A DNA stretch of 5,573 nucleotides, taken from contig DITR01000017.1 in assembly GCA_002422175.1 (NCBI GenBank), forward strand, positions 1 to 5,573, written 5' to 3'. Positions 1 to 5,573 of this stretch are shown here, piece by piece. The position numbers and the translations under genes are program-made. The stretch's first letter is position 1. Every line of letters begins with the position of its first letter. Source of the DNA: Alcaligenaceae bacterium UBA6179 (lineage in GTDB: Bacteria > Pseudomonadota > Gammaproteobacteria > Burkholderiales > Burkholderiaceae_B). The notes under the pieces were generated by a model. It was not told where the DNA came from. It saw nothing but the letters and a program-made list of their open reading frames with translations, and ran no database searches.

Positions 1-1157
1 TGTCGATGAACATGCGCGCACTGCTGCGTCGAATGGGTCATAAATCATTTAACGCGGGCACCTCGGCAGCGATGTTTTTCTTAAATGCCAAAGACCCGGC
101 TACTATCAATGCAACACGCCAAGTTATGGTGGGTGTGGCCTACAAGGCGCAACGTTTTGTTCACGATTTATTCGCTAAATTTGCACGCAAACAAACGGCT
201 CACCCACCTGCAACAGTGGGTAAAGCGCCCATGCGTGAGCAGGTGGTGCACTTTATTAACAAAAAAATGCCGGGTGGTTTGCCTAAAAAAACAGCCCGTA
301 AATTGTTAGATATTGAAGACGCAAATTACGTACCGATCATTCGTGACCCTGCTCGTACTTCAGCTGAAACCGAGGCCGTGTTTTACTTCCCTGGCTGTGG
401 TTCTGAGCGGTTGTTTTCTCAAGTCGGTTTGGCGACGCAGGCCATGTTATGGCATGTGGGTGTGCAGACCGTGTTGCCACCCGGGTATTTGTGTTGTGGT
501 TATCCGCAACGTGCAAATGGTTTGACAGACAAGGCGCAAGAAATTATCACTGATAATCGCGTGCTCTTTCATCGTGTTGCGAACACTTTGAATTATCTTG
601 ATATTAAAACGGTCGTGGTGAGCTGTGGTACTTGTTACGATCAGCTGGCAGGCTATGAGTTTGAAAAAATATTCCCTGGGTGTCGTTTGATCGACATTCA
701 CGAATATTTGCTAGAAAAGGGGGTCAAGCTTGAGGGTGTGAATGGTACGCGATATATGTATCACGACCCTTGTCACACCCCCATGAAGCTGCAAGATCCC
801 ATGAAAACTGTGCGCGCTTTAGTCGGTGATGAAACGATTAAAACCGATCGGTGTTGCGGTGAGTCGGGCACCTTAGCAGTCAGTCGGCCAGACATTTCAA
901 CGCAAGTTCGGTTTCGTAAAGAAGAAGAGTTGACTAAAAACACAGCAGTCATTCGTGCTGATGGTTTTGAAGGCGAAGTCAAAATGCTGACCTCGTGCCC
1001 ATCTTGCTTGCAAGGCTTGTCAAGGTTTGAGCAAGATACGGCTGCTAAAGCAGACTATATCGTGGTTGAAATGGCGCGCCTGATTTTGGGCGAAGACTGG
1101 ATGCCAAAATATGTGGCCCAAGCCAATGAGGGTGGTATTGAGCGCGTATTGGTTTAA
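1..1157 (+). CDS. DUF3683-type FAD/Fe-S oxidoreductase, C-terminal part (5' end outside window)
   Basis: The reading frame is open to the left edge (first full codon at base 3), so the ATG at 6 is probably internal. What is visible is the C-terminal 383 residues, numbered here from that ATG. They contain two CCG (HdrB/GlpC/LldE-like) cysteine domains. The first has C131 in FPGCGSE, C163-C164-G165 in YLCCGYP, and C207/C210 in SCGTCYD. The second has C256 in HDPCHTP, C283-C284-G285 in RCCGESG, and C331/C334 in SCPSCL. Such domains bind Fe-S clusters and pass electrons in lactate, glycolate and heterodisulfide-type oxidoreductases. In the Burkholderiales family I recognise, a D-lactate-dehydrogenase-like FAD part and a ferredoxin-like part precede this tail, giving roughly 1300 residues in total; none of that is visible here. 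The substrate is not established from the sequence. All expected cysteines are present, with no frameshift. The gene converges on pxpA. Confidence 0.88.
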   Translation, partial: SMNMRALLRRMGHKSFNAGTSAAMFFLNAKDPATINATRQVMVGVAYKAQRFVHDLFAKFARKQTAHPPATVGKAPMREQVVHFINKKMPGGLPKKTARKLLDIEDANYVPIIRDPARTSAETEAVFYFPGCGSERLFSQVGLATQAMLWHVGVQTVLPPGYLCCGYPQRANGLTDKAQEIITDNRVLFHRVANTLNYLDIKTVVVSCGTCYDQLAGYEFEKIFPGCRLIDIHEYLLEKGVKLEGVNGTRYMYHDPCHTPMKLQDPMKTVRALVGDETIKTDRCCGESGTLAVSRPDISTQVRFRKEEELTKNTAVIRADGFEGEVKMLTSCPSCLQGLSRFEQDTAAKADYIVVEMARLILGEDWMPKYVAQANEGGIERVLV

Positions 1158-1163
1158 TAACTT

Positions 1164-1183
1164 CATCGCGTTTTGACACGATG
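1164..1183. terminator. small hairpin between convergent genes, possible weak terminator
   Basis: CATCGCG (1164-1170) and CACGATG (1177-1183) form a stem around a six-base loop. Read on the minus strand, all seven positions can pair, one as a G-U wobble. On the plus strand one position is a C-A mismatch. It sits in the 45-base gap between the stop of the oxidoreductase (1157) and the stop of pxpA (1203), where a shared terminator is expected. Neither side has a clear run of U, so intrinsic termination is uncertain. The better pairing on the minus strand favours a role at the end of the pxp operon. Confidence 0.35.
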
Positions 1184-1202
1184 ATTGTGGGTGTTGGCAA
1201 GC

Positions 1203-1955
1203 TTAAACTATAGTGATGCCAGCACCCTCTAGTGCCGTTCTAATCGCCTTAGCAAAGACCATAGCATTAGGTTGGTCACCGTGAATGCAAACGGTCTCAG
1301 CTTTAAGTGCAACGTGGCTACCATCAACGGCCGTTACATAACCCTTTTGAATCATTTGTATAACTTGAGCAATCGATTGGTTGACATCTTCAATCATGGC
1401 GTTGTGCTCACGTCTGGGTGTGAGTGAACCATCTGACTGGTAGGTGCGGTCACAAAATACTTCTTGCTTGACTGTTAAGCCACACTTTTGTGCTGCTTCA
1501 ACCATACAACTACCCGCCAGTACAAATGTAATCAATGATGGATCTACATCGTAGACTGCTTGTGAAATGGCTTTCGCTAAAGCAACATCTTTAGCGGCCA
1601 TGTTATATAACGCACCATGCGCTTTAACGTGATGTAAGCTTGCGCCTTGTGATGCGGCGACTGCGGCTAATGCACCCACTTGAACCACTGTGATGTCATA
1701 GGCATTTTCAGGGGAAATAGCCATATTGCGGCGACCAAAACCCACTAAATCAGGTAAGCCCGGGTGAGCCCCAAGTTTGACACCGTGTTTAAGTGCTTGG
1801 GCGACGGTATGTCGCATGACGGATGCATCACCCGCGTGATAGCCACAAGCAATATTGGCAGATGACACATAGGGCAAAATCTGTTCGTCTTGGCCCATTT
1901 TCCAGGCGCCAAAGCTTTCACCCATATCGCAATTCAAATCTATTTGTTGTGTCAT
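1203..1955 (-). CDS. pxpA: 5-oxoprolinase subunit A (LamB/YcsF family)
   Basis: This is the PxpA subunit of the three-part ATP-dependent 5-oxoprolinase, which converts 5-oxo-L-proline, ATP and water to L-glutamate, ADP and phosphate in the cytoplasm. The protein is 250 residues, the usual length for the LamB/YcsF family. Family motifs are in order: DLNCDMGESFG (6-16), ANIACGYHAGD (33-43), GAHPGLPD (62-69) followed by GFGRR (72-76), HVKAHGALYN (109-118), a DRTYQSDGSLTPR block (169-181) and VCIHGD (222-227). The conserved Asp, His and Glu residues fit the barrel-shaped active site of this family. It is the last gene of the operon, starting one base after the pxpC stop. An AAAGAG ribosome-binding sequence at 1964-1969, eight bases before the ATG, supports this start. 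The gene looks intact and ordinary. Confidence 0.95.
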   Translation of the reverse strand: MTQQIDLNCDMGESFGAWKMGQDEQILPYVSSANIACGYHAGDASVMRHTVAQALKHGVKLGAHPGLPDLVGFGRRNMAISPENAYDITVVQVGALAAVAASQGASLHHVKAHGALYNMAAKDVALAKAISQAVYDVDPSLITFVLAGSCMVEAAQKCGLTVKQEVFCDRTYQSDGSLTPRREHNAMIEDVNQSIAQVIQMIQKGYVTAVDGSHVALKAETVCIHGDQPNAMVFAKAIRTALEGAGITIV

Positions 1956-1956
1956 G

Positions 1957-2973
1957 TCATGTGCTCTTTATAGACTTTCGTAACGTTTCAAAAATTGGCT
2001 CAAGGGGTCGCGCTAATAATTCAATAGCGGTTTGACGTAAATGATCAAGCTGCTGCGCTTGGGCGCTATCGATTAATTTAAACCGAACGGAATCGCCAGG
2101 CTTACGTTGCGCAAGGGCAGGTAAGTCTACTTGTATGACCGTTGCGATTTTGGGGTAACCCCCTGTGCTTTGACGGTCAGCCATGAGAATGATTGGTTGG
2201 CCATCTACGGGTACTTGTATGGTGCCAAAACTGGTGGCTTCAGACAGCATCTGTTTAGGAAGGTTTAATGCTAACTGTGGGCCTTCAAGGCGATAACCCA
2301 TACGCTCAGAGTCGCGTGAAATGCGCCATGGGTTTGATAAAAAATGATCAAGACTGGTCGGTGTAAATGCTGTCCATTGGTCGCTCGCAAGAACGCGTAC
2401 AGTGTCTCGATTTGGGTTCGGTAACTGAAGGTTAAGGGGCAGATACAGTCGTGTTTGCCAAAGCTTGGTTTCAATTTTTTTTAAAAACCGTTCATCATCG
2501 GGTAGAGACACTTGAAGAGAAATGTCATCATCTTTTTTTAATGAGCGCCCGTGCCAGCCACCAAAGCCGCTGCGTAAATAAGTGCTTTGACTATTCATAA
2601 TGGCTTTGAGTGCAAAACCACCAAATACTGCCAGATAAGTACGCGCCCCCGTGACAAAAGAGAGTAGCTTGAGCTTTTGACCCCGCCTTGCTATATAAGG
2701 GCGGTTCAGCACAATGGGCTTGTCATTCAGGGTTGCCTGCATGTCAGCCCCACTGAGTGCAAAACAGCATGGTGCAGTGAAGGTCAGTTGTGGGCCAATC
2801 AACGTCATTTCGAGGGTGGCTAAATCGGTTTGATTACCCACAATTCGATTGGCCATTTGATGTGCCAGCGTATCCATTGCGCCGGTTACCGAAACGCCCA
2901 AATACTGAAAACCGAAACGTCCCAAATCTTGAAAACTTGAAAGCAGGCCCGGTTTATGAATGAGTATGCCCAT
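1957..2973 (-). CDS. pxpC: 5-oxoprolinase subunit C (biotin-dependent carboxyltransferase / KipA family)
   Basis: This is the PxpC subunit, which acts with PxpB as a PxpBC module proposed to activate 5-oxoproline with ATP before PxpA completes ring opening. The 338 residues fit the family, which is related to KipA and to the allophanate hydrolase/urea amidolyase carboxyltransferase region. Visible landmarks are the N-terminal PGLLSSFQDLGRFGF (8-22), VTGAMD (29-34) with ANRIVGN (41-47), ALSGADM (72-78), a YLAVFGGF segment (113-120), SGFGGWHGRSL (135-145), SERMGYRLEG (222-231), and the C-terminal SEATSFGTIQVPVDGQPIIL block (244-263) followed by DRQSTGGYPKIA (266-277). No biotin-carrier lysine motif is present, as expected for this stand-alone subunit. 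It starts three bases after the pxpB stop, with only a poor ribosome-binding sequence, so translation is probably coupled to pxpB. It is intact. Confidence 0.94.
   Translation of the reverse strand: MGILIHKPGLLSSFQDLGRFGFQYLGVSVTGAMDTLAHQMANRIVGNQTDLATLEMTLIGPQLTFTAPCCFALSGADMQATLNDKPIVLNRPYIARRGQKLKLLSFVTGARTYLAVFGGFALKAIMNSQSTYLRSGFGGWHGRSLKKDDDISLQVSLPDDERFLKKIETKLWQTRLYLPLNLQLPNPNRDTVRVLASDQWTAFTPTSLDHFLSNPWRISRDSERMGYRLEGPQLALNLPKQMLSEATSFGTIQVPVDGQPIILMADRQSTGGYPKIATVIQVDLPALAQRKPGDSVRFKLIDSAQAQQLDHLRQTAIELLARPLEPIFETLRKSIKST
1964..1969 (-). promoter_or_regulatory. ribosome-binding site of pxpA
   Basis: AAAGAG on the minus strand lies inside the end of pxpC, eight bases before the pxpA ATG. 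It supports the start at 1955. A second ATG at 1960-1958 is in a different frame and is not the start. Confidence 0.55.
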
Positions 2974-2976
2974 GCG

Positions 2977-3666
2977 TTACGCTTTGTTATTTTTAATTGA
3001 GTTAAAACGCTCTGACGAAATGGGTACAAAACGAACTTGGTCACCCGGTTCAAGCAAGCTCGGCTGCGCCCTGTTGATATCAAATATTGAGGTGGGGGTC
3101 ATGCCAATAATGTGCCAACCTCCTGGCAATAGATTTGGGTAGACAGTGGTTTGTCGATTTGCAATAGCCACAGAACCCGCTGGCACAGCTGTTCGAGGTG
3201 TCTGACGTCTTGGTATGTCGAGGTAATCACCATGAATACCGATATAAGGTTGCCCAGGCGCAAAGCCAATCATAAAAACGCGACTTAATGATTCAGTATG
3301 CTGGCGAATCACTTCGGCGACGGAACACTGTGCCGTTTGCGCGACGAACTCAAGGTCAACACCATATTCGGTGTCGTAGCAAACCGGTATATCAATAATG
3401 CGCGATTCAACTAACGACTGATCAAGTGGTTGGTCTAAAAACGCCTGTGCTGCTCGCTCAAAATAAGCGCTGGGGTTGTCTTGATGGTCGGGGTGTGGCT
3501 CAAACTGAATGGCAACCGTAATGAATGAGGGAATGACATCAGTCACCCCACTTAATTTAGCAAGCCTTAAACGTTGCGCCAGACTCAAGCATTTGAGCCC
3601 AGTGTCGGCATCAATGCGATCACCGAGATCAAAAATAACGCAACGATCGCCTTGTTCACGAATCAT
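2977..3666 (-). CDS. pxpB: 5-oxoprolinase subunit B (KipI / allophanate hydrolase subunit 1 family)
   Basis: This is the PxpB subunit, partner of PxpC in the cytoplasmic 5-oxoprolinase. The 229 residues match the family length. Motifs seen are an N-terminal GDRCVIFDLGDRID (6-19), which resembles the usual GD-AL-VEFG opening; IPVCYDTEYGVDLEFVA (93-109); MIGFAPGQPYIG (132-143); TPRTAVPAGSVAIANRQT (156-173); and VYPNLLPGGWHIIG (175-188). The family commonly shows FAPGFxYLG where this protein has FAPGQPYIG. I recall other homologues with PGQPYIG, so this looks like a subfamily mark, not damage. The ATG lies inside ATGA, overlapping the stop of the VOC gene by four bases. No ribosome-binding site is visible, which suggests translational coupling to that gene. 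KipI-like proteins can also inhibit kinases in Bacillus, but the complete pxpBCA set favours 5-oxoprolinase. Confidence 0.93.
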   Translation of the reverse strand: MIREQGDRCVIFDLGDRIDADTGLKCLSLAQRLRLAKLSGVTDVIPSFITVAIQFEPHPDHQDNPSAYFERAAQAFLDQPLDQSLVESRIIDIPVCYDTEYGVDLEFVAQTAQCSVAEVIRQHTESLSRVFMIGFAPGQPYIGIHGDYLDIPRRQTPRTAVPAGSVAIANRQTTVYPNLLPGGWHIIGMTPTSIFDINRAQPSLLEPGDQVRFVPISSERFNSIKNNKA

Positions 3667-4097
3667 TTAGCAAATAGTGACGACATGTTTTGAAATGCTT
3701 TAAATTCAATTGCATTACCCGAAGGGTCTTTAAAGAACATGGTGGCTTGCTCGCCCGCTTCGCCCTTAAAGCGAATGTAGGGTTCAATGATAAATTTCGT
3801 ACCGGCGGCCTTGAGTTTTTCAGCAAGTGATTCCCAGTCTGACATAGACAAAACCACACCAAAATGACGAACCGGTACGTTATGTGCGTCAACTGCGCTG
3901 GTGGCCGCCGAGTTGCACGATTCGGGAGATAAATGCGCCACAATCTGGTGGCCATAGAAATTAAAATCGATCCAGTCGGGTGAGCTACGACCTTCGGGGC
4001 AACCCAATACTTCGCCGTAAAAATGACGTGCAACGTCAAGACTGTGGACTGGGAAAGCCAAGTGAAAAGGCGGCATGGTTTGTGTGGCGGTATTCAT
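3663..4097 (-). CDS. VOC (glyoxalase/dioxygenase-fold) metalloprotein, COG3565-like, first gene of the pxp operon
   Basis: This is a small soluble protein of 144 residues with a vicinal-oxygen-chelate fold. FHLAFPVHSLDVARHFYGEVLGC opens the first beta-alpha-beta unit (11-33), and VRHFGVVL (77-84) and ATMFFKDPSGNAIEFKAF (118-135) form the second. Likely metal ligands are H12, H78 and E131, in the positions used by this superfamily. The EGRSSPDWIDFNFYGHQIVAHL stretch (35-56) and EPYIRFKGEAGEQ (105-117) resemble the group described as predicted extradiol-type dioxygenases (COG3565). The real substrate is unknown. Members of the superfamily include glyoxalase I, epimerases, dioxygenases and fosfomycin-resistance enzymes. 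A GAGG ribosome-binding site seven bases before the ATG supports this start over M8, which some homologues use. The stop overlaps the pxpB start (ATGA), placing it at the head of the 5-oxoprolinase operon. Confidence 0.88.
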   Translation of the reverse strand: MNTATQTMPPFHLAFPVHSLDVARHFYGEVLGCPEGRSSPDWIDFNFYGHQIVAHLSPESCNSAATSAVDAHNVPVRHFGVVLSMSDWESLAEKLKAAGTKFIIEPYIRFKGEAGEQATMFFKDPSGNAIEFKAFQNMSSLFAK

Positions 4098-4104
4098 ATC
4101 AAAA

Positions 4105-4108
4105 CCTC
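4105..4108 (-). promoter_or_regulatory. ribosome-binding site of the VOC gene
   Basis: GAGG on the minus strand, seven bases before the ATG at 4097. It decides in favour of this start, because the in-frame M8 has no comparable sequence upstream. It is the clearest Shine-Dalgarno sequence in the window, as expected for the first gene of an operon. Confidence 0.65.
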
Positions 4109-4180
4109 AAAAGTAACAATGGGTTTAAATCATAAAAAGGGGTATCGAGCCATATCTGCATGCACCAAGACAAACCTAAG

Positions 4181-4211
4181 ATTATCAAGATATTTCAAGA
4201 TATGCATTCAA
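4181..4211 (-). promoter_or_regulatory. candidate sigma70-type promoter for the VOC-pxpBCA operon
   Basis: On the minus strand, TTGAAT (4211-4206) could serve as a -35 box and GATAAT (4186-4181), five of six bases like TATAAT, as a -10 box. The 19-base spacer is longer than ideal. Transcription would begin near 4174, leaving a leader of roughly 75 bases. An alternative -10, TATGAT at 4134-4129, lacks a recognisable -35. The 130-base gap after the kinase gene and the strong ribosome-binding site of the VOC gene favour a separate promoter somewhere here, but the exact site is a guess. Confidence 0.3.
4185..4203. repeat. 10-base-period direct repeat in the operon leader region, possible operator
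   Basis: TCAAGATAT occurs exactly twice, at 4185-4193 and 4195-4203, one base apart, so the repeat unit is ten bases or about one helical turn. A further CCAAGACA at 4165-4172 lies exactly 20 bases from the first copy, and a TAAGA at 4177-4181 falls between them. On the minus strand the two exact copies sit between the candidate -35 and -10 boxes of the VOC-pxpBCA promoter, a position suited to a regulator binding as a head-to-tail dimer. It does not match the PhoB box as I know it. Confidence 0.45.
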
Positions 4212-4227
4212 CACTATAGTACTGATT

Positions 4228-5523
4228 TTATGATACCGGCGAGGTCTCGAACACTAAGCTAAAACAACTGCCTTCGTTGGGCCAGCTGACAATATTCAGT
4301 TTAGCGTTATGACGGAGCGCAATATGCTTGGTGATGGCTAAACCTAGACCCGTGCCACCTAAAGCTCTTGAGCGGCCGCGATCAACCCGATAAAACCGTT
4401 CACTTAAACGTGGAATGTGTTCTGGCGCGATGCCGATACCCGTGTCGGTGACACTAAACTGCGGGCGACCAGCCTCATCAACCGCCCATGTAACCTGAAT
4501 ATGCCCACCCTCAGGGGTGTAACGAATGGCATTGTTGAGTAAATTAGAAAAAGCGGATGAAAGTTCTGAATGACTACCTTTGAGATGCAAATGAGGGTTG
4601 ATTTGCCATTCAAAATGATGCTTGCCGCCCGATAGCGCCTCAGCTTGCTGACGAAGTGAACCAATTAAAACGGGCATATCAAGTTCTACACGCTCAGCTT
4701 GTGACGTTGATTCCAAGTCTGAGAGCGACAACAATTCGGCCACAAGGGCTTGCATACGTTGGGCCTGGTTATGCATCAACTCAATGTACTGTTGTTTTTG
4801 CTCAGATGATAAGGCGTCGGGTGGCGCATCTTTTAATGTTTCTAAAAAGCCAGCTAAAACTGTTAATGGGGTTCGAAGCTCGTGTGAAACATTTGCCACG
4901 AAATCGCGTCGCGTGGTTTCCAGCCGGTCAATTTGTGTCATATCGCGTGTGATCAGTAACCGTTGGTTGCCTGCATAGTTCACCAACTGCATGACCAGAC
5001 GTTTATCTTCGCCCGCCTGGGTGAGTTTTTGTAGAATGGGTTCAGGCCACTGGGGCTGCTTTGCGTACCGAATGAAATCAGGTTGGCGCAACAAATTTAA
5101 TAATGAATGACCCACATCAAGCGTTTGATCAAGATTGAGGTGCAGTTTTGCGGTATGGTTAAACCACACAATTTTGAACAGGTTGTCGAGTGCCACAACC
5201 CCAACAGGTAGTGCTTGAGCAGCCAACATAATCGCGTTGGCTGTTTCTTGTGATGCGACTGCTGATTCAGCCTGCATTTTTGTAAAGCGCTGTAGTTGTG
5301 ACACCACATCAGCCCATGGGCCAATATGTTCAGGTGGAATATTTGTTGCGGGCGATTTAGACCATTGGGCAACTTTGGCGCCTTGATAGCGTCGCCATGT
5401 CAAAACAAGGCCTGTGCCAAGCGCTAATAAAGCCCAACCCCAAGCATTTTCAAAATAGAGTGTCCAGACACCGGCAATCAGTGCAAAAAAAACAAACCAT
5501 AGAAAAGTACGATGCCATTGCAT
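4228..5523 (-). CDS. phoR: PhoR-type sensor histidine kinase
   Basis: This is a membrane-anchored two-component sensor of 431 residues, matching PhoR in length and layout. Two hydrophobic segments (about 6-22 and 28-43) are joined by a very short loop, so there is no sizeable periplasmic sensor. A basic stretch (WRRYQGAK) and linker follow, then a PAS domain (about 93-195, with ALPVGVVALD at 104-113). The dimerisation/phosphoacceptor motif is FVANVSHELRTPL, with H214 as phosphorylation site and E215/T218 as the phosphatase-type motif. The catalytic domain has the N box NLLNNAIRYTP (327-337), DTGIGI (360-365), SERFYRVD (374-381) and GGTGLGLAI (389-397). In PhoR proteins this senses phosphate status with the Pst/PhoU system and phosphorylates PhoB. 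PhoB and PhoU are not visible here. An in-frame TAA at 5553-5551 bounds the start. No good ribosome-binding site is seen, suggesting coupling to an upstream gene. Specificity for phosphate rests on family resemblance. Confidence 0.85.
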   Translation of the reverse strand: MQWHRTFLWFVFFALIAGVWTLYFENAWGWALLALGTGLVLTWRRYQGAKVAQWSKSPATNIPPEHIGPWADVVSQLQRFTKMQAESAVASQETANAIMLAAQALPVGVVALDNLFKIVWFNHTAKLHLNLDQTLDVGHSLLNLLRQPDFIRYAKQPQWPEPILQKLTQAGEDKRLVMQLVNYAGNQRLLITRDMTQIDRLETTRRDFVANVSHELRTPLTVLAGFLETLKDAPPDALSSEQKQQYIELMHNQAQRMQALVAELLSLSDLESTSQAERVELDMPVLIGSLRQQAEALSGGKHHFEWQINPHLHLKGSHSELSSAFSNLLNNAIRYTPEGGHIQVTWAVDEAGRPQFSVTDTGIGIAPEHIPRLSERFYRVDRGRSRALGGTGLGLAITKHIALRHNAKLNIVSWPNEGSCFSLVFETSPVS

Positions 5524-5573
5524 AAAATTGATTTTCGCATGACTTGTTGTTTATTGAAGAAGTGTCCGGCAAA
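5524..5573 (-). other. upstream edge of phoR; possible last codons of a neighbouring gene
   Basis: These 50 bases are too short to assign. On the minus strand one frame ends in a TAA at 5553-5551 after six codons, and another frame stays open into phoR. A phoB-like response regulator normally precedes phoR, so either frame could be its tail. None of the visible residues decide it. I see no promoter here, in keeping with phoR being read from further upstream. Confidence 0.3.

Noticed and set aside
1957..3666. Urea amidolyase / allophanate hydrolase instead of 5-oxoprolinase for the two middle genes
   Set aside because: The genes are separate, lack a biotin carboxylase or amidase neighbour, and are followed directly by pxpA, which is the 5-oxoprolinase arrangement.
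3656..4039. 127-codon minus-strand frame inside the VOC gene
   Set aside because: It is the same DNA read one frame off from a clear VOC protein, and the translation is low-complexity with no family resemblance.
4157..4164. TGCATGCA palindrome in the operon leader
   Set aside because: Eight bases of self-complementary sequence are expected by chance, and nothing around it extends the symmetry.
4098..4227. PhoB box (tandem CTGTCAT-like repeats) near the PhoR gene
   Set aside because: The direct repeat here is TCAAGATAT with a ten-base period, which matches neither the sequence nor the 11-base spacing of the Pho box.
4228..4260. Search for an intrinsic terminator at the end of phoR
   Set aside because: Only the tiny AGTACT palindrome downstream and no GC-rich stem with a U-run were found, so none is annotated.
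4023..4262. 79-codon open frame on the plus strand across the gap between the kinase and the VOC gene
   Set aside because: It overlaps the starts and ends of two well-supported minus-strand genes, has no ribosome-binding site and shows no recognisable motif.

Overview
The window reads as an ordinary chromosomal stretch from a moderate-GC betaproteobacterium, most likely Burkholderiales. The best clue is the left-edge gene. It is the C-terminal part of the very large FAD/Fe-S oxidoreductase (DUF3683-type) that I know mainly from Burkholderiales, and its cysteine motifs and ILGEDWMP...GGIERVLV tail look typical of that family. The organism call comes from recalled protein family resemblance, not from a search.

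Layout: (1) bases 1-1157, plus strand, hold the 3' end of the DUF3683-type oxidoreductase, with two cysteine-rich CCG domains. (2) A 45-base convergent gap (1158-1202) carries a small hairpin. (3) Bases 1203-4097, minus strand, form a tight four-gene cluster transcribed right to left: a VOC/glyoxalase-fold protein, then pxpB, pxpC and pxpA. The junctions are a 4-base overlap, a 3-base gap and a 1-base gap, so this is almost certainly one operon. (4) A 130-base intergenic region (4098-4227) holds the likely operon promoter and a 10-base-period direct repeat. (5) Bases 4228-5523, minus strand, encode a complete PhoR-type sensor histidine kinase. (6) The last 50 bases lie upstream of the kinase, where a phoB-type response regulator gene would be expected just beyond the edge.

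How the genes work together: PxpA, PxpB and PxpC together form the prokaryotic ATP-dependent 5-oxoprolinase, which opens 5-oxo-L-proline (pyroglutamate) to L-glutamate. The VOC protein opens the operon and is translationally coupled to pxpB, so it may share the pathway, but its reaction is unknown. The PhoR-like kinase probably belongs to a two-component phosphate-response pair with a gene outside the window. Nothing in the sequence ties it functionally to the 5-oxoprolinase operon.

I saw no mobile element, CRISPR array, tRNA or rRNA. No wholly new system is evident. The most interesting points are the coupled VOC gene and the helically phased repeat in its upstream region.
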